Below, one piece after another: positions 7,995 through 17,128 of a stretch of DNA of 64,000 bases. Origin of the DNA: Chondrus crispus (taxonomy: Eukaryota > Rhodophyta > Florideophyceae > Gigartinales > Gigartinaceae); assembly GCF_000350225.1 (NCBI RefSeq), contig NW_005179041.1, positions 1 through 64,000 of the forward strand, read 5' to 3'. How positions within the stretch are numbered: the stretch's first letter is position 1; every line of letters begins with the position of its first letter. A program made the translations under genes and the position numbers. The notes under the pieces were generated by a model that was not told the origin of the DNA, made no database searches, and was given only the letters and a program-made list of their open reading frames with translations.

Positions 7995-10149
7995 ATTAAG
8001 GAAAAACAGATCCACTGGAGAATATTTCCTTGGTTGTTCTGGTTTTCGAAAGGGAGATGGGGATAAACGGTCTAGCATCGAAGGTTGGGCGTCGCGGAAG
8101 CACTCATCTCAATCTCTACATGCGTTGACAGATGAGGCTCTGGTTGAATTGCAAGATATGTTACATAGCGGGAGAGTCGCAGACTGCAGCAAAGAGGACT
8201 ATATGTTCTTCCTCAGCAAGGGAAAGAGAACTGCTCAATGTCCGGATCACGGAACATCTCTTATCGAGACTGGGGCTTGCCCTGTAAGATTAATCCTCAT
8301 GCAACCGGTCGGTCAGTTGTCGTGCGATACCGCAGTCTACAAAAGAGTTGATATATTGCGAGGACTGCCTCGAGAACAAAACACAATTTGTTTTGCCTAC
8401 TTTCAAGGTATACAAAACCATCCCCTGCTACCCCCGCCTGTATTCTCTTTCGCGAAAGATACTCTTATTGTTGAAGAAGCTTGCAAGTCGAGAGGAGCCC
8501 CCGCAGCCCACATCAAATTGCAGGTTCAGAAGAAACTATTGCATAGCTTTGGAGCTAAAGGTTCCGGGGTTTCTGTAAGTGACCACAGAATTTACGATAT
8601 CTGCACGGCAATGCAATCTGGCGCAAAAGAAAGAGAAAGCATTGGAACTTTGTTTGAAATGGCAGCGGATGAGAGAAACGAATATGTGAGAGAAGCCAGA
8701 ACTGTGGAAAAAGGAGGAGCGGTGGTTCTTTTAGCAACTAATTCAATGATCGCAAAAGGAGCGACGTCATCTAGCTTTGCCGGAGATGCGACCTTCAAAA
8801 CATTGGAAAATGACGTTTCTATGGTGAAGGTTGTCATGTCGACAAAAGAAAGTTTCAAGCCATTTCGATTGTCGGCTAAAGTTTCGTGGTATTTATACAA
8901 TGTTGTAGCACAAGCTCATCCCGGCCTATCAGGAACGAAGGGAATTGTCGTCGCCAGATTCATGATGAACCGACTTACGCGTGATTCGTACTGTATGGGA
9001 TGGAAACTGTTCCTGGATCACATGCAGACATACTGGAGAAGAGCTGTGAGTGCGCCGCAAAGTTTATGCTTAATACGCGTACCATACGTGTTCAATGTAG
9101 ACCAATGCGGGATCCGGTGCATCGAAATCAGGTCAATAACTACTGACTTCGATGCCGCCGAAATAGAAGGAATTGCCCTGGCCCTTCAATCGATAATCGG
9201 AGGTTCAGCACGTATGCATGTGGAAAACATCATGATTGGTTGTACTGTTCATTTTGACAGGGATGCAAGGCGACGAGCGGCCCGACTACCGGTGAATATC
9301 AGAGATGTGTTCTATAGAACGATGATGAAAATGCGCAACTGCAGAAGCGTTATGGAGGCAAACGAGGCTCTGGACTACGTCAGATCGCTGGACAGGTCTT
9401 GGGCAGACCGGGTACTAAAATACCCCTTCAAGACGTTGGCAATTACAGCGTTTTCAAATATGGCTGATCAAAATTTCCGCACTGGATTTCAGGACACAAA
9501 CATCGTTGAGAGCCAAAATAGGAGAGGACATCACATCTGTGGCGTGCAGATTAATCCAGCCATTGCCGCCAAACGACTTGAAGATCTCGACAACATTTCA
9601 GTCGAGGAATCGCTTGGATTGGATAGCGGGGTTGGCGCGTACAACATCCTTCGCAAGCGACAGCGGTTTGACTCTTTGGTTGCCCCATCTGGATCGAAAT
9701 CTCCGCAGAAAAAACAGAAGAGATCCAAGTTTCTTGGTAATATCCCAGGCAGTTCCGAAAGAAAAATTAAAGCCTCCGTATCTCGTTCAGATACGAAGCA
9801 TAAAAGTCGGAACACAATGAAGGGAGACTTGTTGGAAATGAAAATGATTCAGAAGAATGTAGCTGAGGCAATGAACGAAATTGTCGAAGAAGCTTCAGCT
9901 GTACAGATGGAAAAGCTTACCGATCTGACAATGAAAGTTGAAAATGCGTTATCAGCATTTGATGCCCGAATTGAGATTCTGAGTTGCCTGAAGGAAGTAA
10001 CACAGGATCTTCTCCTGCGCAAAGTTATCTCCACGTTGTATTTGAAAATTAAAACGAGTGGCGACGATATCAAGAATGCTCAAGGCTTGGAAAACAATGA
10101 TTCTGCCGTAAACTGTATTGATGTTGATGCTTCTGATAGAGATCTCTGA
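7741..10149 (+). CDS. MULE-type DDE transposase
   Basis: This 802-residue open frame is the catalytic part of a Mutator-superfamily transposase. Residues 61-101 carry GYCPYIK then RKNRSTGEYFLGCSGF, which resembles the C4 zinc finger of topoisomerase I. Around 167-228, CPDHGTSL, a second Cys and GIQNHPLLPP recall the WRKY/GCM1-type zinc finger ending in HNHP that precedes MULE catalytic domains. The DDE core then reads FAGDATFK (Asp349), ITTDFDAAEIEGIALAL (Asp469), CTVHF (the MULE C-x2-H signature, Cys501 and His504) and TNIVESQNRRGH (Glu590). Residues about 650-690 are basic (possible nuclear signal), and 700-770 look helical or coiled-coil. The last residues include CIDVDASD, SUMO-interaction-like. 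The frame has no stop, so this part may still be functional. Its true N-terminus lies in the 7179-7994 frame. Confidence 0.85.
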   Translation: MRWYHLHLAGEAMEIVKRLSSFFPNRGRGRMVALLRSIPLSVWQGLCFCRCKKVNSAGGYCPYIKTPTASQGAPGVVQKCRGVPKLRKNRSTGEYFLGCSGFRKGDGDKRSSIEGWASRKHSSQSLHALTDEALVELQDMLHSGRVADCSKEDYMFFLSKGKRTAQCPDHGTSLIETGACPVRLILMQPVGQLSCDTAVYKRVDILRGLPREQNTICFAYFQGIQNHPLLPPPVFSFAKDTLIVEEACKSRGAPAAHIKLQVQKKLLHSFGAKGSGVSVSDHRIYDICTAMQSGAKERESIGTLFEMAADERNEYVREARTVEKGGAVVLLATNSMIAKGATSSSFAGDATFKTLENDVSMVKVVMSTKESFKPFRLSAKVSWYLYNVVAQAHPGLSGTKGIVVARFMMNRLTRDSYCMGWKLFLDHMQTYWRRAVSAPQSLCLIRVPYVFNVDQCGIRCIEIRSITTDFDAAEIEGIALALQSIIGGSARMHVENIMIGCTVHFDRDARRRAARLPVNIRDVFYRTMMKMRNCRSVMEANEALDYVRSLDRSWADRVLKYPFKTLAITAFSNMADQNFRTGFQDTNIVESQNRRGHHICGVQINPAIAAKRLEDLDNISVEESLGLDSGVGAYNILRKRQRFDSLVAPSGSKSPQKKQKRSKFLGNIPGSSERKIKASVSRSDTKHKSRNTMKGDLLEMKMIQKNVAEAMNEIVEEASAVQMEKLTDLTMKVENALSAFDARIEILSCLKEVTQDLLLRKVISTLYLKIKTSGDDIKNAQGLENNDSAVNCIDVDASDRDL

Positions 10150-10469
10150 GTAGGCACGAAAGTAAAATGGTATCGAGACTTATGTGTTGAAGCTATCTGT
10201 GCTATCCTATTGAGTCCCATATTTCTTCTGAAGATCACCCAGCGACCTACGGACTTTGAAAAAGCGTATAGTCCTGTTAAAAGACTGACTAAACTACCAC
10301 TTCGAGTATGGAACGCCCTGTTTCATGGGTCCTATACTCATGAATTGAGTAAGCCACCTGTTTTCAGGGTCGATGTTTGTATTTGTCCTTTGCTGAGGTG
10401 GTTAATGTTAAGTGAGCAGCAGGCAAATGTTAACCTGTTTACGGAATATGTAGTGTCAACCTCATTTTG
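10150..10469 (+). other. 3' flank of the transposase
   Basis: There is no supported gene here. A short frame (10210-10470) has no domain. The region links the transposase stop at 10147-10149 to repeat cluster C. Confidence 0.4.
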
Positions 10470-10665
10470 AATATTGAATACCTTTTCTTGGGGGTTCGAA
10501 ACTCATTATGAGTTTCGAACCCCTTTTTTGGTATTCCAAACTCATAATGAGTTTGGAATACCTTTTTGTGGGGGTTCGAAACTCATAATGAGTTTTGGGT
10601 CCCTTTTCGGCCTTCCAAATCTCATAATGAGTTTTGGGTCCTTTTTGGAGTTTCAATACACATGA
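10470..10665. repeat. Palindromic repeat cluster C
   Basis: Four or five units follow the same plan as clusters A and B: GGGGGTTCGAAACTCATTAT and its mirror, spaced by T-rich runs. Two units have drifted to CCAAACTCATAATGAGTTTGG while keeping dyad symmetry. The cluster marks the right end of the MULE-like block. Confidence 0.85.
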
Positions 10666-11074
10666 AGAGAGCACAGTATGTATGTCGCCACGATCAAGCG
10701 TCTTTGCCATAGAAAAACACTCCCTATCTTGAAGTTGGATTATGTATATTAAAGTTTGTAGGATGTTGCCTTCTCATTTGCGCTTTACTACTAAGTAATT
10801 TAGTCTCATAAGCGCAGCATAATCCGAGACAGCTTCACCAATGGTAGAGAATTGGACTTTACAGATCGAACTCATGAGAATTGTTAAAGCTACATCCATT
10901 TGTATGATTTACCAAGATTCTATCGATTTTTCACTACCGAAAACAGTCCAGTTTACATCATCCAGAAGATCAAGTGCGGTACATAGGTAATATAGAGCGT
11001 CCATGCGCATGCAGCAGTGGAAATGGCATTCTCGTATTGATTTGCCCAGTAGCGGGAACATATTTACTAGAAAA
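10666..11074. other. Non-coding spacer
   Basis: No frame longer than about 60 residues and no repeat that I can define is present. The sequence is AT-rich and ends at the tandem repeat starting at about 11075. Confidence 0.5.
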
Positions 11075-11250
11075 TTAGACGGGTGGTCAATGTTTACCCA
11101 GTGGCAAGTAAATGTTTACTAGAAAATTAGATGGTTGGTCAATGTTTACCCAGTGGCAAGTAAATGTTTACTTGTTGATCGGGGGTCAATTTTTACCCCG
11201 TGGAAAGTAAATGTTTACTTGTTGGCAAGTAAATGTTTACTTGTTGACGG
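11075..11250. repeat. Tandem repeat with AAGTAAATGTTTACTT dyads
   Basis: Three to four degenerate units of about 50-60 bp repeat GGTCAATGTTTACCCAGTGG then AAGTAAATGTTTACT. The AAGTAAA-TG-TTTACTT core is a near-palindrome. The array may be a subterminal repeat of an unrecognised transposon or a small satellite. Confidence 0.8.
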
Positions 11251-11374
11251 ATATTTGGACTGGACAGGCGGAGTGCTGTGATAGGTTGCAATACTTTGAG
11301 TTTTTCAAGAAATTCAATGGCTTCTTTTGCCCCTACTGTAATTGAGTTTATTGAGAATTGTATTAAAATCACGG

Positions 11375-11422
11375 TGCATATCGCGTATGATAAAAAACTT
11401 TATTTACAACCAGGGAGAACCC
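11375..11422. repeat. Dispersed repeat, copy 1
   Basis: The 48-bp segment containing TCGCGTATGATAAAAAACTT is repeated almost exactly, in inverted orientation, at 30803-30850. Neither copy sits in a gene. It may be the terminus of a MITE family. Confidence 0.85.
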
Positions 11423-11624
11423 GTACACTGTACGACTATAGAAGGGTACCCTTCGAAGGGTAACCGGACTTCTGCATCGCAGGGTAACGAGGGAGGACGA
11501 AGGAACTTGTACGACTATCGCTAGCATGGCGGCGGCGTGTTCTTGAGAATCTGGAAGGGTAATACTAAAAATTCCCAAATTGCCCCTGATTCCCAAATTG
11601 CCCCGGTCAGGAAGAGTACCTTTA

Positions 11625-11689
11625 AATCACTTCTCACCACAAGTACTGTACGGTACCCAAGGGTACAGTACTTGTGGTGAGAAGTGATT
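11625..11689. repeat. Perfect 26-bp hairpin
   Basis: The arms 11625-11650 and 11664-11689 are exact reverse complements, with a 13-nt loop. The arms end in GTACTGTA and TACAGTAC next to the loop. It could be a folded-back MITE or a small-RNA precursor; no expression evidence is available. Confidence 0.95.
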
Positions 11690-11872
11690 CTAGAATACAG
11701 CAGGGTATTGCAGTGCAAGTACACGGGTGCCCCTTCGCGGGGGGACTTCTTTAGATGGGCTTCGCTGTAATTTACATGACTCCGATGCGGATGTCTGCGG
11801 ATGGCGCCGGGAGCGCTCACCGGGAAACCTCAATCAGAAACTGTCTTGGGTGGTTGCCCATCCGGTCGGACG

Positions 11873-11925
11873 TTGTCCTCATGACAGGGAGGGTTATAAT
11901 ATAGCCCTCCCTGTCATGAGGACAA
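11873..11925. repeat. Perfect 21-bp hairpin
   Basis: The arms 11873-11893 and 11905-11925 are exact reverse complements around an AT-rich 11-nt loop. The stem includes CCTCATGACAGGGAGGG. It lies 184 bases after the 11625 hairpin. Confidence 0.95.
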
Positions 11926-12660
11926 TATTATTGAAACTATAGTAGATGCCCCTCGAGGGGGGTAAGTCATTTGGGAAACGATTTCCTCAACGTAATGGCG
12001 GACTGCAAGGTCAGACTGTCCGGAACATGGTCTGTCATCTGCGGTAGTTTGACACACGAGGCGGCGGCGACGAGTAGAGAAAGCCCCCCTGGGGCGGATT
12101 ACGATTCTTCACATAACGCTGCAAAACTTCGGAATACTGGAGCTGCATTGAATTCTCTGAAACAATTCAGGATCTATACAGTTGTACCAACCAGTTGCCC
12201 GATTAAAATGGGCGTTGTGTACCAAAGAAACCAGTACGAACCGTTTCAAGCTTGCGCGAAAAGAGGCTCAGCGCCAGGCTTTCTAAGACAGACGGGAACA
12301 AGACTGCACTCTTCCGCAACGCTGGAGTTAAGCACAGCAGCAAAGGTAATATTTTCACCTTCTGTTCAAGAAAAAGTAGTCACGTGGGAGGGCAATTGTC
12401 GTCTAGGTACAGTATCACCGCAGCGGCGGTACGACCCGGATGTCCTGTGTCCATCCAAATCGGCAAGGCATTCAAAGAAGCCGTGACTGCGTGTGTGCCC
12501 CTCAAGGGGATCCAGCCGAAACGCTGTGGGCCGGGGACCTGCAGGCGGTGGTGCGGCGAACTGTGGAGGTCGCGCGAGGCTAATTGCTCTGCCGACAGTG
12601 ATGCGCGACGCGCACTACACGCGGAAAAGGACGCGGGTGGTGATGTGCAAAGTTGATGCG
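11926..12660. other. Spacer with only short frames
   Basis: The longest plus frames (11971-12486 and 12252-12656) lack any recognised domain and overlap each other. Nothing here supports a functional gene. GC content rises towards the pseudogene candidate downstream. Confidence 0.4.
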
Positions 12661-13260
12661 CAGGGCGATATGGCGAGTTTCTCATCTCAGCAACAGAGAA
12701 CGCGTCCGGCCCCTACTTGTTCCTCGCAGTCGTGTGGGATGCCAGCACGGCAGTCCCAATCTCCGCTGCCCAGAGCGCGTATCTACATGCTCTCGACATT
12801 GGCATCGTCGGGACGCCCAGCGCGGATGGAAAAGGCGCACCTCGCACCCGCTGGCCTGCTCCCTCTCCTGCATGCGCCTGCTCCGCCGCCGTCCGCGGCG
12901 CATGCTGCGGCCCTTCCCGCGCCTCCCGGCGCTCGCGCTCCTGCTGCACGCGCGCAAGCACCTGCGGCGGTTGTACGCCGCGGCGCTGGCGCGCGCCGGC
13001 AATGCGACGGGCTGCTAGGAGGCGGGGGTGGCGCTGCAGGAGGGCGATGGGGGCGCGATGGACCGCGCGCGTGCGCGCCGGCGGTTCCAGCACGCGATCA
13101 TCTCTGCGGGGCACGTCGGCGCGATGTTCAGGCGCGGGCGGATGTGCGACGAGAAGGAGCCGGACGAGTGTCACGACGGGCCGCTCGCCGTGTTCTGGTG
13201 GGGCGATCAGATTGCAGTTGTGGCGCAGTGCGCATGCGACCAAGCGGTGTCAAAAGATGA
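12661..13260 (+). pseudogene. Possible decayed GC-rich host gene
   Basis: Base composition here matches the host-type Kazal gene near 27.7 kb and differs from the surrounding AT-rich spacer. Protein-like segments occur in different plus frames. About 12670-12840 contains YLFLAVVWDASTAVPIS; about 12900-13255 contains ALARAGNATGC, a stop, then FQHAIISAGHVGAMF and DGPLAVFWWGDQ. At least one frame change and one stop separate them. I do not recognise the family, and GC-rich sequence gives long chance frames, so support is weak. Confidence 0.3.
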
Positions 13261-13627
13261 AAATGTGCGAATTGTAATTGTTTTCAAGTGTCGACGTGGA
13301 CGATTTCTATTTTTACTTTATTACGTCTACGGGCCGTAGACCATTTCGATAGACGCTACCCTTGGGTACCGTAGACTCTACTGTACCGTCGTACAGTGGG
13401 TGCATCCAGAAATTGCCACTCCAACACTGCGACACTTTTTGGCCAATCACAGGCCTCCGCTGGGCTGGAAATGTAGTGGGCGCCCCACCACTTCTGCTGA
13501 AGTGCAAGGACCCCCGAGGGGTCCTTGCACTCCGCCACTCTGCAATATGATAACATTTTGTGGGGAGTTGATCCCCTTCCTGCTCTCAGGATCAACACGG
13601 ACGACCCAAAATTGCCCATATCCTATG

Positions 13628-14542
13628 ATGGCCAGCCCAAAACGCACACAAGCTCTCGAAGAACTCGCAGTGCTCGCAACAGCAGCAGCATCTGTTGCTG
13701 CTGTTTCCCTCACATGGAGGGTTCTTCGGAGGAGAAGGATAAACGGGAGAAAACGAAGATCCCGAAAGCCCCCTCAGTATCGCCGAGCGGCATTGATCCG
13801 ACCCGTTTACACCAGGCTGACAACGCCATGGAATCAAATTTTGTCATGCGGCATCGACGATGACTTTCTCCTCGCGACAAACTTCACAAAGGCCATCATT
13901 TTACAGCGTATTCTGCCATTCTTTGAGTCTGAGCGCGTTGGGTTCAATTTTGGGAGCCCATACAGAAACGGTGTAAAGACGAGAGGACGTAAGCCTTTCC
14001 TTAACAGCATTGATTTGCTCGGTCTGGCGTTATGGTACATCAAAACAAAACGAACAGTCTACAATATGTGCCCTATTTTTGGAATTGTATCCTCCAGCGT
14101 AAGTGTATGGTTAGAATACAGCTTAGAGGTGCTGATGCGCGTTGTTCGCAAACAACAGCGAACTGATTTTGCAATCCGCTGGCCTACATTTGCCGAAATG
14201 ATGCTTTCAGCAGCTCTTCTCGAAAACAATCGGCAGAATGGAATGAGAGTTGGCGAGGCATGTGCAAGGGTGAGGTTTGATGTCGCACGTGTCGAGGTAT
14301 GGATTGGTGGGACATCCGTAGGGATTGGGGCTAGTGCGACCTTCTCGGGGGTAGGGGTTGGTGCGGCATTCGTCGGGGCGCGGGCTGGTGCGGCATGCTT
14401 CGAGGTGGCAACCCGTGTGCGGAATGTTGGCGGCGGGGTGGATGTGGCATGTGTGGGTCTCGGGGGTCCTGTGGCTGCGGTTGGTGTGACTGGGTTGGGC
14501 GTGGCGGGGGTCGGGGGCGGGGCTACAACGTGTAGATCTTGA
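13628..14542 (+). pseudogene. Truncated Harbinger-type transposase, HTH region
   Basis: Starting at either of two adjacent Met codons (13625 or 13628), the frame reads a predicted transmembrane-like or helical stretch (ALEELAVLATAAASVAAVSL), a basic region, and then a segment typical of the start of DDE_Tnp_4 transposases. This includes GIDDDFLLATNFTKAIILQR, LLGLALWYIKTKRTVYNM, and FGIVSSSVSVWLEYSLEVL, a helix-turn-helix. After about residue 205 the frame becomes Gly/Ala/Val-rich, without the expected D, D, E catalytic motifs. That tail is the antisense of a Pro/Thr-rich minus-strand frame, so the genuine transposase part ends at about 14240. Confidence 0.6.
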
Positions 14543-14667
14543 TCGACGAGGTCAAGGATGACCTCGGCATCAGATGGGACTTGACGGGAAGCCATGGGCG
14601 CGAACGACATCGCAATAATTGGGAGAGGAGGGGTGTTTGGCATGATGTTGGCATGTGTTGAAGTCAA
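14250..14667 (-). pseudogene. Pro/Thr-rich remnant of the second Harbinger gene
   Basis: The minus-strand frame begins MTSTHANIMPNTPPLPII at 14667 and is rich in Pro, Thr and Ala (APPPTPATPNPVTPTAATG). Its position near the right inverted end, pointing inward, matches the place of the partner gene in the related 15.5-18.2 kb element. Frame and composition are consistent with coding, but no SANT/Myb domain remains; that part would have been lost in the internal deletion. Alternative: chance frame in a biased sequence. Confidence 0.4.
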
Positions 14668-14840
14668 GGAAAGCGAGAGGGCGGGGAAATGGTGTAAGAC
14701 GGAATACGGCAGCCGCGCTCAGGTTTGGCGGGCTGAGTAGCGCAGTGGTGGCATAGTTGCATTTTTCGACATTTATCATACTGTGTTGGAGTGATGGAGT
14801 GGCAATTTCTGGATGCACCCAGTAGAGTCTATCGAAACGG

Positions 14841-15457
14841 AATAACTTTATTTTTAAAAAGACAGCGCGGTGTCCTAGTAGTTGTCAGAGGCTTCAATGA
14901 AAGATAGCCAATTAGGGCTCACACGAACCACGCACTTCTTGATTATATCAGTATGTACAGCACGCGCCCTTTGGTGCAAATGCCGCGCCCTTTAATGCAA
15001 ATGCCGCGCCCTCTGAAGCAACGCCACGAATGCAAGAGGCCAACGCCGTTTTAATGAAATGTCGAGCCCTCGTAGCAATGCCACGAACGCCAAGGGTCGC
15101 ATGCTACCTAAATGGAACGCAGCATAAAGCGGACGCGTAAATGCACAAAGCTAGAACGGATAGGGCGCCGAACCTTTCTTGCGGACAGACGCAATGCCAC
15201 TGACTGCTTGCGAACGAGACACAGCGCGCATAAACGAAATTGACGCAGAAAAGCGATTAGCACGAGCGGTATAAAAGATAGACATACGAGAACATGCGCT
15301 AGGAAAAAAGGGGCACCGAATTAAACAAAGGAACCAGCAACTTTCGGGCATTTTAAGGTTTACGCAACAAGAGTTTCACAAATAAAAGTGAGAAATAGCG
15401 ATATGATAGAGACTTATGAAAATGACGAATTTTAGAACAAAAGCAAGTGTAGACATT
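14841..15457. other. Spacer with degenerate tandem repeats
   Basis: Between about 14958 and 15130, short units resembling AATGCCGCGCCCTTTGGTGC recur four to five times with drift (GCGCCCTTTGGTGC, GCGCCCTTTAATGC, GCGCCCTCTGAAGC). A 66-residue minus frame (15151-15351) has no domain. No gene is supported. Confidence 0.5.
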
Positions 15458-15561
15458 TGTTTACGCAAAATTCACTTGAATACGTACGTAGGAGTATAAC
15501 TTAGACCCCTCTGCTCTGTGCGTCCTCAAAGAGCCAATCTCGAGACTCTCTGGCACGCACC

Positions 15562-16752
15562 ATGGTGCTCCGGCGACAAAAAGACCACACAAAGCAGGCA
15601 GTTTGCTCACAAATTGCGGGGTGGACTACTTTGCTACCTCACATCTTCAAAAAAAGGAATGAGGATCCTGGGTCAGCGCTCTCATCTAACTGCCTTTTAG
15701 CTGGTGTGCTCCTCCAGATTCACAGCAGCTGTGTAGACCATTGCATGCAGCTTAAGCGCTCAAGGGAGATACAGCTCACCTCATTTGTTGACCACAGATA
15801 TGGTCATCTTTCTAACGAGTGTTTGCTCGCCATGTTTCGCTTCACACGTGCCGATATTTCTGGCATCGTCGCGTACGTAGCGTGGCCAACCGAGCCATAC
15901 CGCACGAAACGTAATCGCTACGCCGCGAGCCCGCTTCTGGTTACGTGCATCATTTTGCGTCGCTTGGCTTCTCCAAACAGATGGAAAGACTTAGAAAGCC
16001 TGTTTGCTCTCCACACGTCACATCTATCGGAACTGTTTTGGGAGGGAGTATCTTGTTTTGTGGAGAAGCGGGTTGATCTTGTTATGGGGAACGTACACAA
16101 GCCCCTTTGGAAAGAACGCTATCAAGACTATTCGATAGCCGTTTTAGACAATAGTCATGCGCTGGACAACGTTGTTGCTTTTATCGACGGAACCAACTTG
16201 GCTGTTGCGAGGCCCCGTGGTCATGATATCGACCAACGCGTGAGCTACAATGGACATAAGCGGAAACATGCGGTGAAATTTCAAGCAATGACAACGCCGT
16301 GTGGCCTTGCTATGCATCTATCAGGTCCATTAGAAGGGCGAAGACATGACTGGACCATGTATATGCAAACCGGTCTTGATTCTACGCTTCAAGAGGTGTT
16401 TGAATGGGACGGAAAACAGTTCGTCTGCTACGGGGACTCAGATTAGAGCTCTAGATCGTTTCTGTTTGTCCCGTTTTCCGAGTCAAACCTGTCTCCTGAG
16501 CAGCGAGCATTCAATACGGCAATGGCAGGGTCTCGGGTGATTGTTGAGTGGTATTTTCGGGAAGTGAAGGGGTACTGGACTGTTGTGGATTTTAAGCGGA
16601 TGCTGCGATTGAAGGAAAGCTCAGTAGGGACCTTGTACATTGCAGCGGTATTGCTTACTAACGCGCGGAACTGTGTGCATGCGAATGCGATATCGCAGTA
16701 CTTTAGGTGCGTACTTCCTTCGCTGGAGGAGTATATGGTGCACCGGGAATAA
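15562..16752 (+). pseudogene. Harbinger-type DDE transposase with one nonsense codon
   Basis: The frame runs 294 residues to a TAG at 16444-16446 and stays open in the same frame to 16752. Motifs occur in the expected order for DDE_Tnp_4 (HARBI1-like) nucleases: a basic helix-turn-helix-like region (about 116-160), FIDGTNLAVARP (first Asp, residue 209), RVSYNGHKRKHAVKFQ, LEGRRHDWTMY (second Asp, 263), FVCYGDSD just before the stop, then after it FNTAMAGSRVIVEWYFREVK with the final Glu (codon 16546-16548). The stop replaces the residue that is usually Tyr after GDSG or GDSD. A single base change from TAC or TAT would produce it. The protein would otherwise be about 396 residues, a normal size for the family. 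Confidence 0.85.
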
Positions 16753-17128
16753 GAATGATTTCCGTCCGCCGGCCACTCCTCACATATAACCCAATCGCAA
16801 TGTCCTTCCAGCGCACGTCCTAATATCTCGCCCGGATTCCGTCCCTCGACCTTGTGACACACTCCCCTGTGTTTCGAAAAACGTATAAAGCACTCAACCT
16901 CGGCGCTTCAGAAAATCATCTTCAGCCAGCGACTAAACAATACTACTGCGTCTTGTCATTCTGTCACTATGTTCCTGCCGTCGCGTATGCTGCGACTTTT
17001 TGATGAAGTTGTGCTCCACAAACCAATTGGTCTGAGAGACATAAGTCTCTCAGAAAATTAGAATGAGATATTCATAGGGAAGGGTGGACGCGCAATGATG
17101 TCAAGCAAACCTTTTATTTTTAATAGGA
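16753..17128. other. Intergenic spacer inside the Harbinger element
   Basis: This is the 3'-to-3' gap between the convergent transposase and SANT-like genes. No coding frame is seen. A small inverted pair, GGTCTGAGAGACATAAG with CTCTCAG nearby at about 17030-17053, could serve as a terminator stem. Confidence 0.4.

Larger units (their letters stand above)
1..10665 (+). mobile_element. Composite MULE-like DNA transposon block (Ulp1 + SF1 helicase + DDE transposase)
   Basis: Three clusters of the same palindromic repeat (1-75, 6383-6720, 10470-10665) bracket two plus-strand coding blocks. The left block has a Ulp1-like peptidase, unassigned frames and a UPF1-like helicase; the right block has a Mutator-type transposase. 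The shared repeats and shared strand suggest one large element, or two neighbouring elements of one repeat family. Classical long terminal inverted repeats and a target duplication could not be seen, partly because the left end runs off the window. MULEs carrying Ulp1 genes are known in plants (Kaonashi-type); I know of none with a UPF1-like helicase. The left block is decayed by several frame changes and one nonsense codon. Confidence 0.5.
13341..14840. mobile_element. Internally deleted PIF/Harbinger-like element
   Basis: Inverted ends are clear. The 26-bp segment at 13398-13423 (GGGTGCATCCAGAAATTGCC...) is repeated exactly, reverse-complemented, at 14795-14820, and the outer ends share the string TTTCGATAGAC (13341-13354 versus 14825-14840). 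The left end carries small extra duplications. Between the ends lie the N-terminal part of a transposase on the plus strand and a Pro/Thr-rich frame on the minus strand starting near the right end. Both are incomplete, as expected when an internal deletion fuses two convergent genes. A 3-bp target duplication could not be fixed with confidence. Confidence 0.7.

Noticed and set aside
7741-10149. KDZ (Kyakuja/Dileera/Zisupton) transposase, since such elements also associate with Ulp1
   Set aside because: The DATFK, second Asp, C-x2-H and ES-x-NR signatures fit the MULE superfamily better.
12493-13243. Several overlapping 100-255 aa frames on both strands
   Set aside because: They are GC-driven chance frames; only a weak pseudogene signal is kept on the plus strand.
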